Source: Bordetella genomosp. 11 (GTDB taxonomy: Bacteria; Pseudomonadota; Gammaproteobacteria; Burkholderiales; Burkholderiaceae_B). From it: 64,000 bases of DNA. Of the stretch, positions 29,311 to 38,486 are shown piece after piece (position 1 is the first letter of the stretch; every line of letters starts with the position of its first letter). The stretch covers positions 868,001 to 932,000 of the forward strand of contig NZ_NEVS01000004.1 of the NCBI RefSeq assembly GCF_002261215.1, read 5' to 3'. The notes under the pieces are model-generated. The model worked only from the letters and a program-made list of their open reading frames with translations, did no database searches and was not told the DNA's origin. Position numbers and translations under genes: made by a program.

Positions 29311-30102
29311 TCAGGCGCCCAGCATCCCGGTCATCCAGGATGGACCGCGGCCCGGGCCGCCGTCGCTTTCCGGCGATGCCGGATTCCTGCCGGCCAGGAT
29401 GCCGCAATCCGCGAGACTATCCGTATCGCAATGTGCCGCCGCCCGCCCGGGTACCTCATGGACCAGCGTCTTGGTGGCGGCGACCGCGTCGGGCGCGGTC
29501 AGCATGAAGGTGTCGACCAGCGCGGCGATGCGCATATCCAGGGAGTCCGGTTCGGACAAGCCATGCACGAAGCCGATGCGCCAGGCTTCGGCGGCACTGA
29601 AGGTTTCGCCCGTCAGGAACCAGCGCGTGGCGTCGCGCGCGCTCATGGCGCGCAGGACATAGGGCGCGATGATCGAGGGGATCAGCCCCAGCCGCGTTTC
29701 CGGCAGCGCGAAGGTCGCTTGCGACGAGGCGATCGCGATATCGCAGGCCGATGCCAGTCCCATGCCCAGGCCCATGCAGACGCCGTGCAGCCGCACGATG
29801 GTCGGCTTGGGGCAGCGGTATATGGTCTCCAGCATGGCGGCGCAGGCCGCCGTATCGGCCCGCACGGACATCTCGCCCGCCTGTGCGCTCTGGCGCAGCC
29901 ATGTCTCGTCCGCGCCGCCGCAGAAGGCGATGCCGCGGGCCGCCAGCACGATGGCGCGGACCTGGCTGTCGTTGGACAGGGACGCATAAGCTTCCGTCAG
30001 CTCCTGGACCATTTGCGCATCCAGGGCATTGCGTACATCGGGTCTCGACAACCAGACCAGCGCCGCCTGTGGCTTGTGTTCGATTTCCAGCGTTTGCAGC
30101 AT
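29311..30102 (-). CDS. Enoyl-CoA hydratase/isomerase, methylglutaconyl-CoA hydratase-like
   Basis: A 263-residue crotonase-fold enzyme. The oxyanion hole is in AFCGGADETWL and GVCMGLGMGLASACDIAIA; the catalytic glutamate is in ALPETRLGLIPSIIAPYVL, a form seen in LiuC/AUH-type 3-methylglutaconyl-CoA hydratases of leucine breakdown. The first catalytic glutamate of classical crotonase is not seen, as in other LiuC-like proteins. No other liu genes are close, so the pathway is uncertain. It is convergent with the antiporter gene. Confidence 0.85.
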   Translation of the reverse strand: MLQTLEIEHKPQAALVWLSRPDVRNALDAQMVQELTEAYASLSNDSQVRAIVLAARGIAFCGGADETWLRQSAQAGEMSVRADTAACAAMLETIYRCPKPTIVRLHGVCMGLGMGLASACDIAIASSQATFALPETRLGLIPSIIAPYVLRAMSARDATRWFLTGETFSAAEAWRIGFVHGLSEPDSLDMRIAALVDTFMLTAPDAVAATKTLVHEVPGRAAAHCDTDSLADCGILAGRNPASPESDGGPGRGPSWMTGMLGA

Positions 30103-30509
30103 GATGTGTTTTCCTCGTCGGTGCCTGGCAGCCCCGCGCCGGCGGCCTCGCAGCTGGACGGGCGAGGCGCTTGCGGGCGTCGTTCCCGGGGCCTCGCGGC
30201 GTGCGGCGATCGGACGGTTTGCGTCGCATCGATCCGTCGCGCTCTGCTCGCATTACATCCTCGTTGCCGTAGCTTGACAATCAGCGGATGCGGACTAATC
30301 CAAACGTCACCGTCCGCCGGATGAGCCCGTTGCAAGGGCGCTGTCGCCTTTCTGTCGGGGCGCTGTCGCGCTTCTTCATCGGCTCCGCGGCGTCTCGCCC
30401 GACCCGCGTCCATCTTCATCCGGTCATCGGCGTCTTCATCGGGTCCGCGCCCATCCGTACCGCAACGGGTACACTGATGGGTTTTCGCTTCGCCTAATTC
30501 GACTCAAAC
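30103..30509. other. 407-bp intergenic region upstream of ybiT
   Basis: This gap lies between divergent genes. It contains a consensus -35 hexamer TTGACA at 30274 but no matching -10, and an imperfect direct repeat of a 16-mer (30374-30389 and 30434-30449, one mismatch). An open frame at 30288-30497 has no sign of being coding. Nothing else is supported. Confidence 0.5.
30374..30449. repeat. 16-bp direct repeat, 60-bp period
   Basis: CTTCATCGGCTCCGCG at 30374-30389 recurs at 30434-30449 with one mismatch (G for C at position 10). A partial third copy (CTTCATCCGGTC) lies between. It stands 60-135 bp before the ybiT start. Function unknown. Confidence 0.4.
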
Positions 30510-32114
30510 GTGATATCCACCGCCAATCTCACCATCCAGTTCGGCCCCAAGCCGCTTTTCGAGAACGTCAGCGTCAAGTTCGGGGACGGCAACCGGTATG
30601 GACTGATCGGGGCCAACGGATCCGGCAAGTCCACCTTCATGAAGATCATCGGCGGCGACCTGGAGGCCTCCTCGGGCAACGTGTCGCTGGAGCCGGGCGT
30701 GCGGCTGGGCAAGCTGCGCCAGGACCAGTTCGCCTTCGAGGATTACCGTGTCCTGGACGTCGTCATGATGGGCCACACCGACATGTGGGCCGCCATGACC
30801 GAGCGCGACGCCATCTACGCCAACGCCGACGCGTCCGAAGAGGACTACATGCGGGCGGCCGACCTGGAGGCCAAGTTCGCCGAGTACGACGGCTATACGG
30901 CCGAGGCCCGCGCGGGCGAGCTGCTGCTCGGCCTGGGTATCGCCGTCGAGCAGCACAACCAGCCCATGCGCGAGATCGCCCCGGGCTGGAAGCTGCGCGT
31001 GCTGCTGGCGCAGGCGCTGTTCTCCAACCCCGATGTGCTGTTGCTGGACGAGCCGACCAACAACCTGGACATCAACACGATCCGCTGGCTGGAAGACGTC
31101 CTGAACGGCTACCAGAGCACGATGATCATCATCAGCCACGACCGGCACTTTCTGAACCAGGTGTGCACCCACATGGCCGACCTGGACTATCGCGAGATCC
31201 GCGTTTATCCGGGCAATTACGACGACTACATGCTCGCCTCCACGCAGGCGCGGGAGCGCGTGTCGGCCACCAATGCCAAGGCCAAGGAACGCATCGCGGA
31301 ACTCCAGGACTTCGTGCGCCGCTTCTCCGCCAACAAATCCAAGGCGCGCCAGGCCACGTCGCGCATGAAGCAGATCGATCGCATCAAGGCGGACCAGATA
31401 GAGGTCAAGCCCTCCTCGCGCCAGAACCCGTATATCCGCTTCGAGCAGAACAAGGTCATGCACCGCGTTGCGGTGACCGTGGACAACATATCCAAGTCCT
31501 ATGACGCGCCGGTCATCCGCGGTTTTTCCGCGATGGTCGATGCGGGCGAGAAAATCGCCATCGTGGGCGCGAACGGCGTGGGCAAGACCACGCTGCTGCG
31601 CATGCTGGCGGGCGATCTGGCACCGGACTCCGGCTCGATCAAGTGGTCGGAGAACGCCGACGCCGGCTATATGGCGCAGGACGTGTCGGATCAATTCCAG
31701 CAGACCGATATCAACCTGTTCGACTGGATGGCCGACTACCGGCAGCCGGGCGATGATGATCAGTCGGTCCGCTCCGCCCTGGGGCGCCTGCTGTTTTCGT
31801 CCGATGACCTGCCCAAGGCGCCCAAGGTGCTGTCGGGCGGCGAGAAAAACCGCATGACCTTCGGCCGGCTGATGCTGGGCCGGCACAACGTGCTGCTGCT
31901 GGACGAGCCGACCAACCACCTGGATATGGAGTCGATCGAATCGCTGCAGTTCGCGCTGGAAAAGTACGAAGGCACGCTGTTCTTCGTGTCGCATGACCGG
32001 GAATTCGTATCCGGCTTGGCCACCCGCATCATCGAGATCTTGCCCGATGGTGAAATCGTCGACTACCGCGGCGGCTACGAGGATTACCTGGAGTCGCGCG
32101 GCGTCCAGGCCTGA
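30510..32114 (+). CDS. ybiT: ABC-F family ATPase YbiT
   Basis: A 534-residue soluble ABC-F protein with two ATP-binding domains and no membrane part; ABC-F proteins act on the ribosome. First domain: Walker [11 protein letters not shown], degenerate signature APGWKLRV, Walker [12 protein letters not shown]. Second domain: Walker [11 protein letters not shown], signature LSGGEK, Walker [12 protein letters not shown]. The degenerate first signature and the [14 protein letters not shown] linker match E. coli YbiT closely along the whole length. The start is GTG 30510, fixed by homology at [12 protein letters not shown]. Confidence 0.93.
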   Translation: MISTANLTIQFGPKPLFENVSVKFGDGNRYGLIGANGSGKSTFMKIIGGDLEASSGNVSLEPGVRLGKLRQDQFAFEDYRVLDVVMMGHTDMWAAMTERDAIYANADASEEDYMRAADLEAKFAEYDGYTAEARAGELLLGLGIAVEQHNQPMREIAPGWKLRVLLAQALFSNPDVLLLDEPTNNLDINTIRWLEDVLNGYQSTMIIISHDRHFLNQVCTHMADLDYREIRVYPGNYDDYMLASTQARERVSATNAKAKERIAELQDFVRRFSANKSKARQATSRMKQIDRIKADQIEVKPSSRQNPYIRFEQNKVMHRVAVTVDNISKSYDAPVIRGFSAMVDAGEKIAIVGANGVGKTTLLRMLAGDLAPDSGSIKWSENADAGYMAQDVSDQFQQTDINLFDWMADYRQPGDDDQSVRSALGRLLFSSDDLPKAPKVLSGGEKNRMTFGRLMLGRHNVLLLDEPTNHLDMESIESLQFALEKYEGTLFFVSHDREFVSGLATRIIEILPDGEIVDYRGGYEDYLESRGVQA

Positions 32115-32276
32115 ACCGCGGATTGCGCTGGGGCCGGGATGACGGTGTGGCACGCCAGGGCGTCGGGCGCGGCATGCCGGCAACATCACAATGTGAAATC
32201 TGGTGCGCCGCACCAGATTTTCGGCCGGCTGCGCTACACTAGGGAAAACCCTTAGTCAAGCGTCGCTTTTTTTCTC

Positions 32277-33593
32277 ATGTCCGTTTCCCGTTCCGCGCCG
32301 TCCCATCCCGCGGCGATTACCTTGCAGGTGATCTCCATCGTGGTCTTCACCTTCCTGTGCTACCTGATGATCGGCCTGCCGATGGCGGTCCTGCCCGGCT
32401 ATGTCCATGGCGACCTGGGTTATGGATCCGTCCTGGCCGGCCTGGTGATCAGTATCCAGTACGTTGCGACGCTGCTCAGCCGCTCCCATGCCGGCCGCAT
32501 GGCCGATACCGTCGGCCCGAAGCAGACGGCGATGATCGGCCTGGCCGCGTGCACCGCCAGCGGCGGCTTGATGCTCGTAGCCAATCTTTTGTCCCACATG
32601 CCCGCGCTCAGTTTGGCCGCATTGATGGCCGGCCGCCTGGTCCTGGGCTTCGGTGAGAGCTGGGTCGGCACGGGCTGCATCATGTGGGGAATCGGCCGCG
32701 TGGGTTCGGCGCATACGGCCAAGGTGATTTCCTGGAGCGGGATCTGTACCTATGGCGCGCTGGCGATCGGCGCCCCGCTGGGCGTGCAACTGCAGACGCA
32801 TTGGGGTTTCGGTGCCGTGGGCGCTGCCGTGCTGGCCGCCGGCGTGTTGGGTTTGGCGCTGGCCGCGCCGCGCGCCAAGGTCGCCGTGGTGGGCGGCGTC
32901 CGCATGGCGTTTTCGCAGGTGGTGGCACGCGTGCTGCCGCACGGCCTGGCCCTGGGACTGGCCTCGGTGGGGTTCGGCTCCATCGCCGCGTTCGTCACGC
33001 TTTACTACGCGTCGCACCACTGGTCGGGCGCCGCCCTGTCCCTGAGCATATTCGGCACCTTTTTCGTCGGCACGCGCCTGCTGCTGGGCAGGACGATCGA
33101 ACGCCTGGGCGGTTTCCGTGTTGCCATCCTGTCCATCGGCGTAGAGATCCTGGGCCTGCTGCTGCTGTGGCTGGCGGGTTCGCCCGCGATGGCGCTGGTC
33201 GGCGCGGCGCTGACCGGCTCCGGTTTCTCGCTGGTATTTCCCTCGCTGGGCGTGGAAGCGGTAAGCCGCGTGCCGGCCGCCAATCGCGGCGCCGCGCTCG
33301 GCGCGTATTCGGCTTTTTTCGACTTGTCCCTGGGCATCACCGGACCTGTCGCGGGGCTGATCGTCAGCGGTTTCGGCTATTCGGCGATTTTCCTGTTCGC
33401 CTCGCTTGCGGCCGCGATCGCGGTGTCGATCGCCTGGGCGCTGCAGCGGACGGCAGCTTCCGCATCCATGGCCGGGCGGTCCACGCCCCGCGACGGCGCC
33501 CCCCTGGCGCCCGCGTCGACCCGCGGCGGACCCGCGATACCCGGCGTGCAGTCCGCCGTCGGCGGCTCGCCTGTGCCGGCGGGCGGCGACTGA
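32277..33593 (+). CDS. MFS transporter, YhhS/YfcJ-like
   Basis: A 438-residue major facilitator with about twelve membrane segments. The sequence resembles the YhhS/YfcJ group of E. coli: VSAGLVISIQY-like segment GLVISIQYVATLLSRSHAGRMAD and GFGESWVGTGCIMWGIGRVG. The C-terminal 45 residues are a low-complexity S/A/P/G tail. It stops one base before the GTG of the next gene, so the two are probably co-transcribed. Substrate unknown. Confidence 0.87.
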   Translation: MSVSRSAPSHPAAITLQVISIVVFTFLCYLMIGLPMAVLPGYVHGDLGYGSVLAGLVISIQYVATLLSRSHAGRMADTVGPKQTAMIGLAACTASGGLMLVANLLSHMPALSLAALMAGRLVLGFGESWVGTGCIMWGIGRVGSAHTAKVISWSGICTYGALAIGAPLGVQLQTHWGFGAVGAAVLAAGVLGLALAAPRAKVAVVGGVRMAFSQVVARVLPHGLALGLASVGFGSIAAFVTLYYASHHWSGAALSLSIFGTFFVGTRLLLGRTIERLGGFRVAILSIGVEILGLLLLWLAGSPAMALVGAALTGSGFSLVFPSLGVEAVSRVPAANRGAALGAYSAFFDLSLGITGPVAGLIVSGFGYSAIFLFASLAAAIAVSIAWALQRTAASASMAGRSTPRDGAPLAPASTRGGPAIPGVQSAVGGSPVPAGGD

Positions 33594-33594
33594 C

Positions 33595-34197
33595 GTGGCC
33601 AGTACGCTGGCCGGGCCCAACATCTACCGGGAAACGATCAAGAAAAGCGTTTTCCTGGCGCATGCCGGCCCGGCGGCCGATGTGGACGCGGCAATGGCGT
33701 TTATCGCGGCGCATTCGGATGCCGGCGCCACCCACAATTGCTGGGCCTACCGCATCGGCGCCGCGTACCGCTTCAGCGACGACGGCGAACCGGGCGGTAC
33801 CGCGGGCCGTCCCATGCTGCAGGCCATCGACGGCCAGGATTGCGACCGGGTCGCGGTGGTGGTGACCCGCTGGTACGGCGGCATCAACCTGGGTACCGGC
33901 GGGCTGGCGCGCGCCTACGGCGGCGCCGCGGCGAATTGCCTGCGGCTGGCGCCGCGCGTGGAGATCATCGACACCGTCAACGCGACCTGCGCGTGTTCCT
34001 ACACGGAGCTGCAGCACCTGAAGGCGCGCCTGGCGCAGGCGGGGGCGACGATCACGCACGAGGCGTTCGAAGCCGAGGGTGTCGTGCTGACCTTATCGGT
34101 GCCGCGGCAAAGCCTGGAAGCGCTGGACGCGTGGCTGGTCAACTTCAGCCGCGGGCGGTCGTCATTGCGGACGGGCGAAGGCCCGTCCGGCATCTGA
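33595..34197 (+). CDS. IMPACT/YigZ-family protein
   Basis: A 200-residue protein of the IMPACT (UPF0029) family. The N-terminal domain carries the hallmarks KKSVFLAHAG, RFSDDGEPGGTAGRPML and RWYGGINLGTGGLARAYG, and the C-terminal DUF1949-like part follows. Eukaryotic IMPACT modulates translation control through GCN1; the bacterial role is unclear. The start is GTG 33595, one base after the MFS stop, which suggests reinitiation; the frame is open upstream but inside the MFS gene. Confidence 0.9.
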   Translation: MASTLAGPNIYRETIKKSVFLAHAGPAADVDAAMAFIAAHSDAGATHNCWAYRIGAAYRFSDDGEPGGTAGRPMLQAIDGQDCDRVAVVVTRWYGGINLGTGGLARAYGGAAANCLRLAPRVEIIDTVNATCACSYTELQHLKARLAQAGATITHEAFEAEGVVLTLSVPRQSLEALDAWLVNFSRGRSSLRTGEGPSGI

Positions 34198-34202
34198 CCG
34201 CC

Positions 34203-34592
34203 TCAAGCCTGGCCGCCTTCGGCGTCCTGCTTGGCTTGCGCGTCGGCGATGTCCTGATGGACTTTTTCCATGTCCAGTTCCTTGACCTTGGCCAGCAGTT
34301 CGTTCAACTGGCCGGCCGACAGCGCGCCCGGCTGCGAGAACAGCAGCACCTGTTCGCGGAACACCATCAAGGTGGGAATCGAGCGGATGCCCAGGGCGCC
34401 CGCGAGCTCCTGCTCGACGTCCGTATTGACCTTGGCGAAAGTCACGTCGGGATGTTCCGCCGCGGCCTTTTCGAAGACCGGCGCGAAGCCGCGGCACGGG
34501 CCGCACCATGGCGCCCAGAAGTCGACGATCAGCGTCCCTTCCGGCGAGATGGCTTCCTGGAAGGAATCCTTGTTCAGTTCGACGATGCTCAT
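34203..34592 (-). CDS. Thioredoxin-family protein
   Basis: A 129-residue thioredoxin with active site WCGPC in DFWAPWCGPCRGFAP and cis-proline in SIPTLMVF. A charged helical tail of about 25 residues (VKELDMEKVHQDIADAQAK) extends beyond the usual fold. ATG 34592 is chosen because AAGGA lies 8 bases before it; the earlier in-frame ATG 34601 touches that site and is less likely. Cytoplasmic disulfide reductase is the expected role. Convergent with the IMPACT gene at 5 bp. Confidence 0.92.
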   Translation of the reverse strand: MSIVELNKDSFQEAISPEGTLIVDFWAPWCGPCRGFAPVFEKAAAEHPDVTFAKVNTDVEQELAGALGIRSIPTLMVFREQVLLFSQPGALSAGQLNELLAKVKELDMEKVHQDIADAQAKQDAEGGQA

Positions 34593-34715
34593 TCGATACA
34601 TCCTTGCCGTGTCTTGCGCGGCGCTTGCGGGCCGTGAAGACCCTGGGTGGATTTGGCCGCACCGGATGGCGCGGTGATGCCTTCATGATAAACGCGCGGC
34701 GCGGGCGTTCCACGT

Positions 34716-35753
34716 TCATTGCGCGACGGCCGTACCGGCCCGCGGCTCGCGCGGCGCTTCGGCCTGCTTGAGCGACGCCACGATTTCGTAGGAACGCAGG
34801 CGGTCGGCGGGATCGTAGAAGTCCGACACGATCATGATCTCGTCGGCTTCGGTACGGGCTACCAGCGATTCTAGTTCGCGCTTGACCGTGTCCGGCCCAC
34901 CGACGATGGATGCGCCCAACCGCTGCTGCACGGCCGCTTTCTCCCATTCGTTCCATACCGAGGACATATCGTCGACCGGCGGTTGCAGTTGCAGGCGATG
35001 GCCGCGCACCAGCGACAGGAATTTCTGCTGCTGGGTCGTCGCCTGGCGCCGCGCCTGCTCGTCGGTGTCCGCCGCGATGACGGGCACGCCTATCATGGAA
35101 TACGGCTTGTCCAGCACGTCCGATGGCTTGAAACGGCGCCGGTATAGCTGCATGGCGGCCATGCCTTCCGGCGAAAAGTGGCCCGCGAAGGAAAAGGGCA
35201 GGCCGAGTTCCGCCGCGAGCTGCGCGCTGAAATCGCTGGATCCCAGCAGCCAGATGGGGACGTTCAAGCCTTCGCCGGGAATGGCGCGCACGGCCTGCGT
35301 GGGATGCGCCGGCTGGAAATAGGCGCGCAGTTCTTCCAGTTGGTGCGGGAAGTTCATGCCGCTTCGGGGATCGCGTCCCAACGCGCGCTGTGTCGCGCCG
35401 TCGCTGCCGGGGGCACGGCCCAGGCCCAGATCGATGCGTCCTGGAAACAGCGATTCCAGTGTGCCGAACTGTTCGGCGATGATGAGCGGCGCGTGGTTGG
35501 GCAGCATGACGCCGCCGGAGCCCACACGCAAGGTGCGGGTATTCGCGGCCACATGCCCGATGAGCACGGCGGTGGCGCTGCTGGCGATGCCGTTGATGTT
35601 GTGATGTTCGGCCAGCCAGAACCGGTTGTAGCCGAGTGCCTCGACATGGCGGGCCAGCTGGACGGTATTGCGGAAAGCGTCCGCCGCGGTGCTGCCTTGC
35701 GCGATAGGCGCCAGGTCCAGGACCGAAAACGGAATTTCTGACAAGGGCTTCAT
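34716..35753 (-). CDS. LLM-class flavin-dependent oxidoreductase (luciferase-like)
   Basis: A 345-residue bacterial-luciferase-like monooxygenase of the YhbW/MsnO8 type. Family features are [12 protein letters not shown] at the start, [41 protein letters not shown] split over the flavin site, and [14 protein letters not shown] 35753 is the start of the conserved part. Such enzymes use reduced FMN and oxygen; the substrate is unknown. It lies upstream of the thioredoxin gene on the same strand, 123 bp apart. Confidence 0.9.
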   Translation of the reverse strand: MKPLSEIPFSVLDLAPIAQGSTAADAFRNTVQLARHVEALGYNRFWLAEHHNINGIASSATAVLIGHVAANTRTLRVGSGGVMLPNHAPLIIAEQFGTLESLFPGRIDLGLGRAPGSDGATQRALGRDPRSGMNFPHQLEELRAYFQPAHPTQAVRAIPGEGLNVPIWLLGSSDFSAQLAAELGLPFSFAGHFSPEGMAAMQLYRRRFKPSDVLDKPYSMIGVPVIAADTDEQARRQATTQQQKFLSLVRGHRLQLQPPVDDMSSVWNEWEKAAVQQRLGASIVGGPDTVKRELESLVARTEADEIMIVSDFYDPADRLRSYEIVASLKQAEAPREPRAGTAVAQ

Positions 35754-35937
35754 GGTTTTCCTCACGCCATATACATGGGGCAGTGTATCGGCGATTTCAA
35801 CCATGGAGCCGAGCAACCTTGCCGCCGGACGGGTTGTATGGGGCGGCTATCCAGGATGCGCGCGGGGCGGCAGAGCAGGGCGACGGCGCCACGGCGACGC
35901 CGGACGAGGGCGGCGCGATGCGGGTAGACTCGCGCTC

Positions 35938-36360
35938 ATGATCCCCATTTCCCACAACCTGATGCTGGACGAGCGCGAAGTCGAGTTCAGCATGATCCGC
36001 GCGCAAGGCGCGGGCGGACAGAACGTCAACAAGGTGTCCAGCGCGGTGCATCTGCGATTCGATATCCGCGCGTCGTCGCTGCCGGACGATGTCAAGCATG
36101 CCTTGCTGGGCAGCGGCGACCGGCGCATTACCAAGGATGGCGTGGCGATCATCAAGGCACAGACGCATCGCAGCCAGGATAAGAACCGCGCCGAGGCGAT
36201 CGAGCGCCTGGCCGCGATGATCGCGTCCGCCGCGCGTCCCGTGACGCCACGCAAGCCGACCCGGCCCACCCGCGCCTCGCAGCAGCGCCGCGTGCAGCGC
36301 AAGGTCCGTCACGGCCAGATCAAGCTGATGCGAGGAAAAATAGGCGGCGACGCCGGGTGA
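35938..36360 (+). CDS. arfB: Alternative ribosome-rescue factor ArfB
   Basis: A 140-residue peptidyl-tRNA hydrolase that enters stalled ribosomes and releases the nascent chain. The catalytic GGQ motif is at residues 26-28 in RAQGAGGQNVNK, and the C-terminal tail is strongly basic (RRVQRKVRHGQIKLMRGK), the part that occupies the empty mRNA channel in YaeJ. ATG 35938 begins at the family N-terminus. Length matches E. coli YaeJ (140 residues). Confidence 0.94.
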   Translation: MIPISHNLMLDEREVEFSMIRAQGAGGQNVNKVSSAVHLRFDIRASSLPDDVKHALLGSGDRRITKDGVAIIKAQTHRSQDKNRAEAIERLAAMIASAARPVTPRKPTRPTRASQQRRVQRKVRHGQIKLMRGKIGGDAG

Positions 36361-36398
36361 GGACAGCGCGCCCGTTTACGGGCGGTCGGCCGCTGTCC
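36361..36398. terminator. Nested hairpin between convergent genes
   Basis: GGACAGC (36361-36367) pairs with GCTGTCC (36392-36398), enclosing a second stem GCCCG-TTTA-CGGGC. It begins at the arfB stop and lies between convergent genes, so it could end transcription from both sides. There is no U-tract, so strength is doubtful. Confidence 0.4.
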
Positions 36399-36431
36399 GG
36401 ATGACGATCGGACAGCTGCGCGCGGCCGCCC

Positions 36432-36851
36432 TTATTGCCATTCGAAAACGGCGCGGTTGTGCGATCCCTTTGCGATGGTCGCCTGGCGCACGATCTTCTT
36501 GCCGTTGTAGGTAGAAGAGATCGTGTACGAACCGGGCGGCAGCTGGACGAGCAGGTAGGGGCCATTGGTGGTCGTCTGCAGGACCGTCGCGCCCTTGCTG
36601 TCGGTGATGGTGACCGGGACATCGGCGGTGTAGACGCTCTGCCCGCCCTCGCGTTGCGCGAAGACCATGGACAGAGAGTAGTCTTTTTCCGAGGCCTTCA
36701 TGGAATTCGATTCATCCAGGCCGACCCCGCCGGTCACGAACTGGATATTGCCCTGGCGCTGCAGGGGCGGCATGTCGGCATATGCGACGGAGAGCCCGGC
36801 GCCGAACACCAGCATCGCGGCAAGCGTGCGGCGAAAACGGATTGTTTTCAT
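36432..36851 (-). CDS. Exported carboxypeptidase-regulatory-like beta-sandwich protein
   Basis: A 139-residue protein with a signal peptide (cleavage near AYADM). The C-terminal half has the pattern of a carboxypeptidase-regulatory-like or starch-binding-like beta fold: VPVTITDSKGATVLQTTTNGPYLLVQLPPGSYTI split at the loop, then KIVRQATIAKG. AGGAG stands 7 bases before ATG 36851; a directly preceding ATG at 36854 is only 4 bases from it. Function unknown; probably periplasmic. Confidence 0.72.
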   Translation of the reverse strand: MKTIRFRRTLAAMLVFGAGLSVAYADMPPLQRQGNIQFVTGGVGLDESNSMKASEKDYSLSMVFAQREGGQSVYTADVPVTITDSKGATVLQTTTNGPYLLVQLPPGSYTISSTYNGKKIVRQATIAKGSHNRAVFEWQ

Positions 36852-37131
36852 CATTCTGCTCCTATGAACATAGGACAAAGTATCCCTTAGCGAGGGAACG
36901 GGCGCGCAGCGGGTTTGCGGCCGGCCCCATACCCGCGTGCATATGCTTTGAGCGTGGGCCTGGCGTTGAAGTTCTGCATGTCCGCAAATACGGCTGTATA
37001 CGGCAACATACCTTATCCACGGGAAGTCTCGATGACGGAGATCAAAAGCCGGCGGGCGGGGTCCCCGCAGCGTCTTCGCTTGCCGCACCGAGGCGGCCAT
37101 CGCCTGTGTTTCGGGTGTTGTCAGTTCGCGG

Positions 37132-37896
37132 TCAGGACGATGCCACGTCCCAGCTGGAGCGGCCCGCCGGGGAGCCGTCCGGCGCGAAACGCCGTTCATA
37201 TAGCGAGCAATGGCGCTCGCCCAGGATCATGACGGTGGACGAGCGCGTGCCATAGGTCAGGCCCACGATGAAGGCGCTGCTCAGGAAGCGTTCGCGCTCC
37301 AGGCCGATGCCGGTATCGGGAAGCTCCGCGTCCAGGGCGATGGAACGGTCGCCCAGCGCGTCGAACAGCGCCTCCACGTCCGGGGCGGGCGCGGCGCGCA
37401 GGATGTCGGTGAAGGCGGCCTTGGTGCGGGCCAGCTTGGGCCAGGGCGTGTCCAGCAAGTGGTTCGACAGCGCGTAGATTCCGGGCGCCAGTAAACGTGG
37501 CGGCCCGCCGCGGTTGCTGTAGTACGCGGCGTGCTCGCGGTCGCCCACGACAAGATTGAAACCGTTGTAGTCCGCGCCTTTGTCGGCGACCTGGGCGGCG
37601 TAGTCGGCCGGCGCCGCATCGCCGCGCAGGAAGTCCTGCACCAGCATGCCCCGGGAGGGCGCATGCGGGCGGATGCTCATGGGATCGCGGTAGTTGGTGA
37701 CCAGCGCATAGCGGCCGCCGCGCGTCATTCCCATCCACGAGCCGCCGGATTGCAGGTCGCGCCCCGCGATGACGCGCGGATCGTCCTTCCAGGGGGCGGC
37801 CGCGGCGGTGGGGCGGGCATGGTATTCGTCCCGATTGGCGGCGATGACCACCGGTACGCCAGGCAGCGTGTCGATCGCGAGGACGGCCAGGCACAT
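37132..37896 (-). CDS. NRDE/TANGO2-family protein
   Basis: A 254-residue protein of the NRDE family, named from the motif AANRDEYHARP, which is visible at residues 19-29. Other family features are GGSWMGMTRGGRYALVTNYRD and the start MCLAVLAID with a second-residue cysteine, suggesting an N-terminal-nucleophile-type fold. Eukaryotic TANGO2 affects lipid and haem handling; the bacterial function is not established. It is the last gene of the AKR-ybaK-NRDE operon, 8 bp after the preceding stop. Confidence 0.9.
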   Translation of the reverse strand: MCLAVLAIDTLPGVPVVIAANRDEYHARPTAAAAPWKDDPRVIAGRDLQSGGSWMGMTRGGRYALVTNYRDPMSIRPHAPSRGMLVQDFLRGDAAPADYAAQVADKGADYNGFNLVVGDREHAAYYSNRGGPPRLLAPGIYALSNHLLDTPWPKLARTKAAFTDILRAAPAPDVEALFDALGDRSIALDAELPDTGIGLERERFLSSAFIVGLTYGTRSSTVMILGERHCSLYERRFAPDGSPAGRSSWDVASS

Positions 37897-37904
37897 GGTG
37901 CGCC

Positions 37905-38486
37905 TTAAGCCGCGGGCGCGGCGGACGGCGAGTCGCCGGCATCGCGCGTGAACGCGGCCGTCCGCGGGCGCACCAGCGCGAGGTAATCGCGCGCGCTCAT
38001 CAGGATCGACGCATCGAGGCGCCCCGCATTGAAGACGATTTCCGCATGCCGGGTACCCAGCGTTTCGTCGACCAGCAGCGTTAGGGCATCGTCGAACACG
38101 AAAGGCGGGATCGCGCCGATTTCGCAGCCGGTGAGTTCGCGCGCCAGGTCGCGCGACGCCAGCGATGCCTTCTTGCCGCCGGCGGCGCGCGCGATGGCCT
38201 CCAGGTCGGCCTGCCGGTCCGCCGGGAACACCGCCAGCACGTGGGCGCGTTGCGTGGAAGATAGCTTGACGCGGCAGACCAGCGCCTTGGCGCCCTGGCC
38301 GACCGCCGTGCCGCGAATCGCCGCCACCGCTTCGGACCGGCCCTCGGCGGCGTGGCGCAGCAGCCGGTAGGCGATGCCGGATTCGTCCAGCAGCGCCGTC
38401 AACCGCTCGTGCACGGATGCTCCGGCCGGCCCCGCGTCGTCGCGCGTGCGGGCGTCAGCGGACGGAATCGCCGAATCGGTATTCAT
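37905..38486 (-). CDS. YbaK/ProX-type aminoacyl-tRNA deacylase
   Basis: A 193-residue editing-domain protein of the YbaK/ProRS-INS family. The conserved lysine region is QGAKALVCRVK, followed by the AGGKKASLASRDLARELTG helix and GAIPPFVFDD with the GxxPP loop. Relatives remove mischarged amino acids from tRNA-Pro or similar tRNAs. About 25 residues of variable N-terminal sequence precede the domain. Its start lies 32 bp inside the end of the upstream aldo/keto reductase gene, so translation is probably coupled. Confidence 0.85.
   Translation of the reverse strand: MNTDSAIPSADARTRDDAGPAGASVHERLTALLDESGIAYRLLRHAAEGRSEAVAAIRGTAVGQGAKALVCRVKLSSTQRAHVLAVFPADRQADLEAIARAAGGKKASLASRDLARELTGCEIGAIPPFVFDDALTLLVDETLGTRHAEIVFNAGRLDASILMSARDYLALVRPRTAAFTRDAGDSPSAAPAA

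Noticed and set aside
30274..30301. Consensus -35 hexamer TTGACA upstream of ybiT
   Set aside because: At 16-18 bp spacing the -10 hexamer matches only about two of six positions.
30288..30497. A 69-codon open frame before ybiT with a repeated FIGSA segment
   Set aside because: No clear ribosome binding site or family resemblance; the repeat is better described at DNA level.
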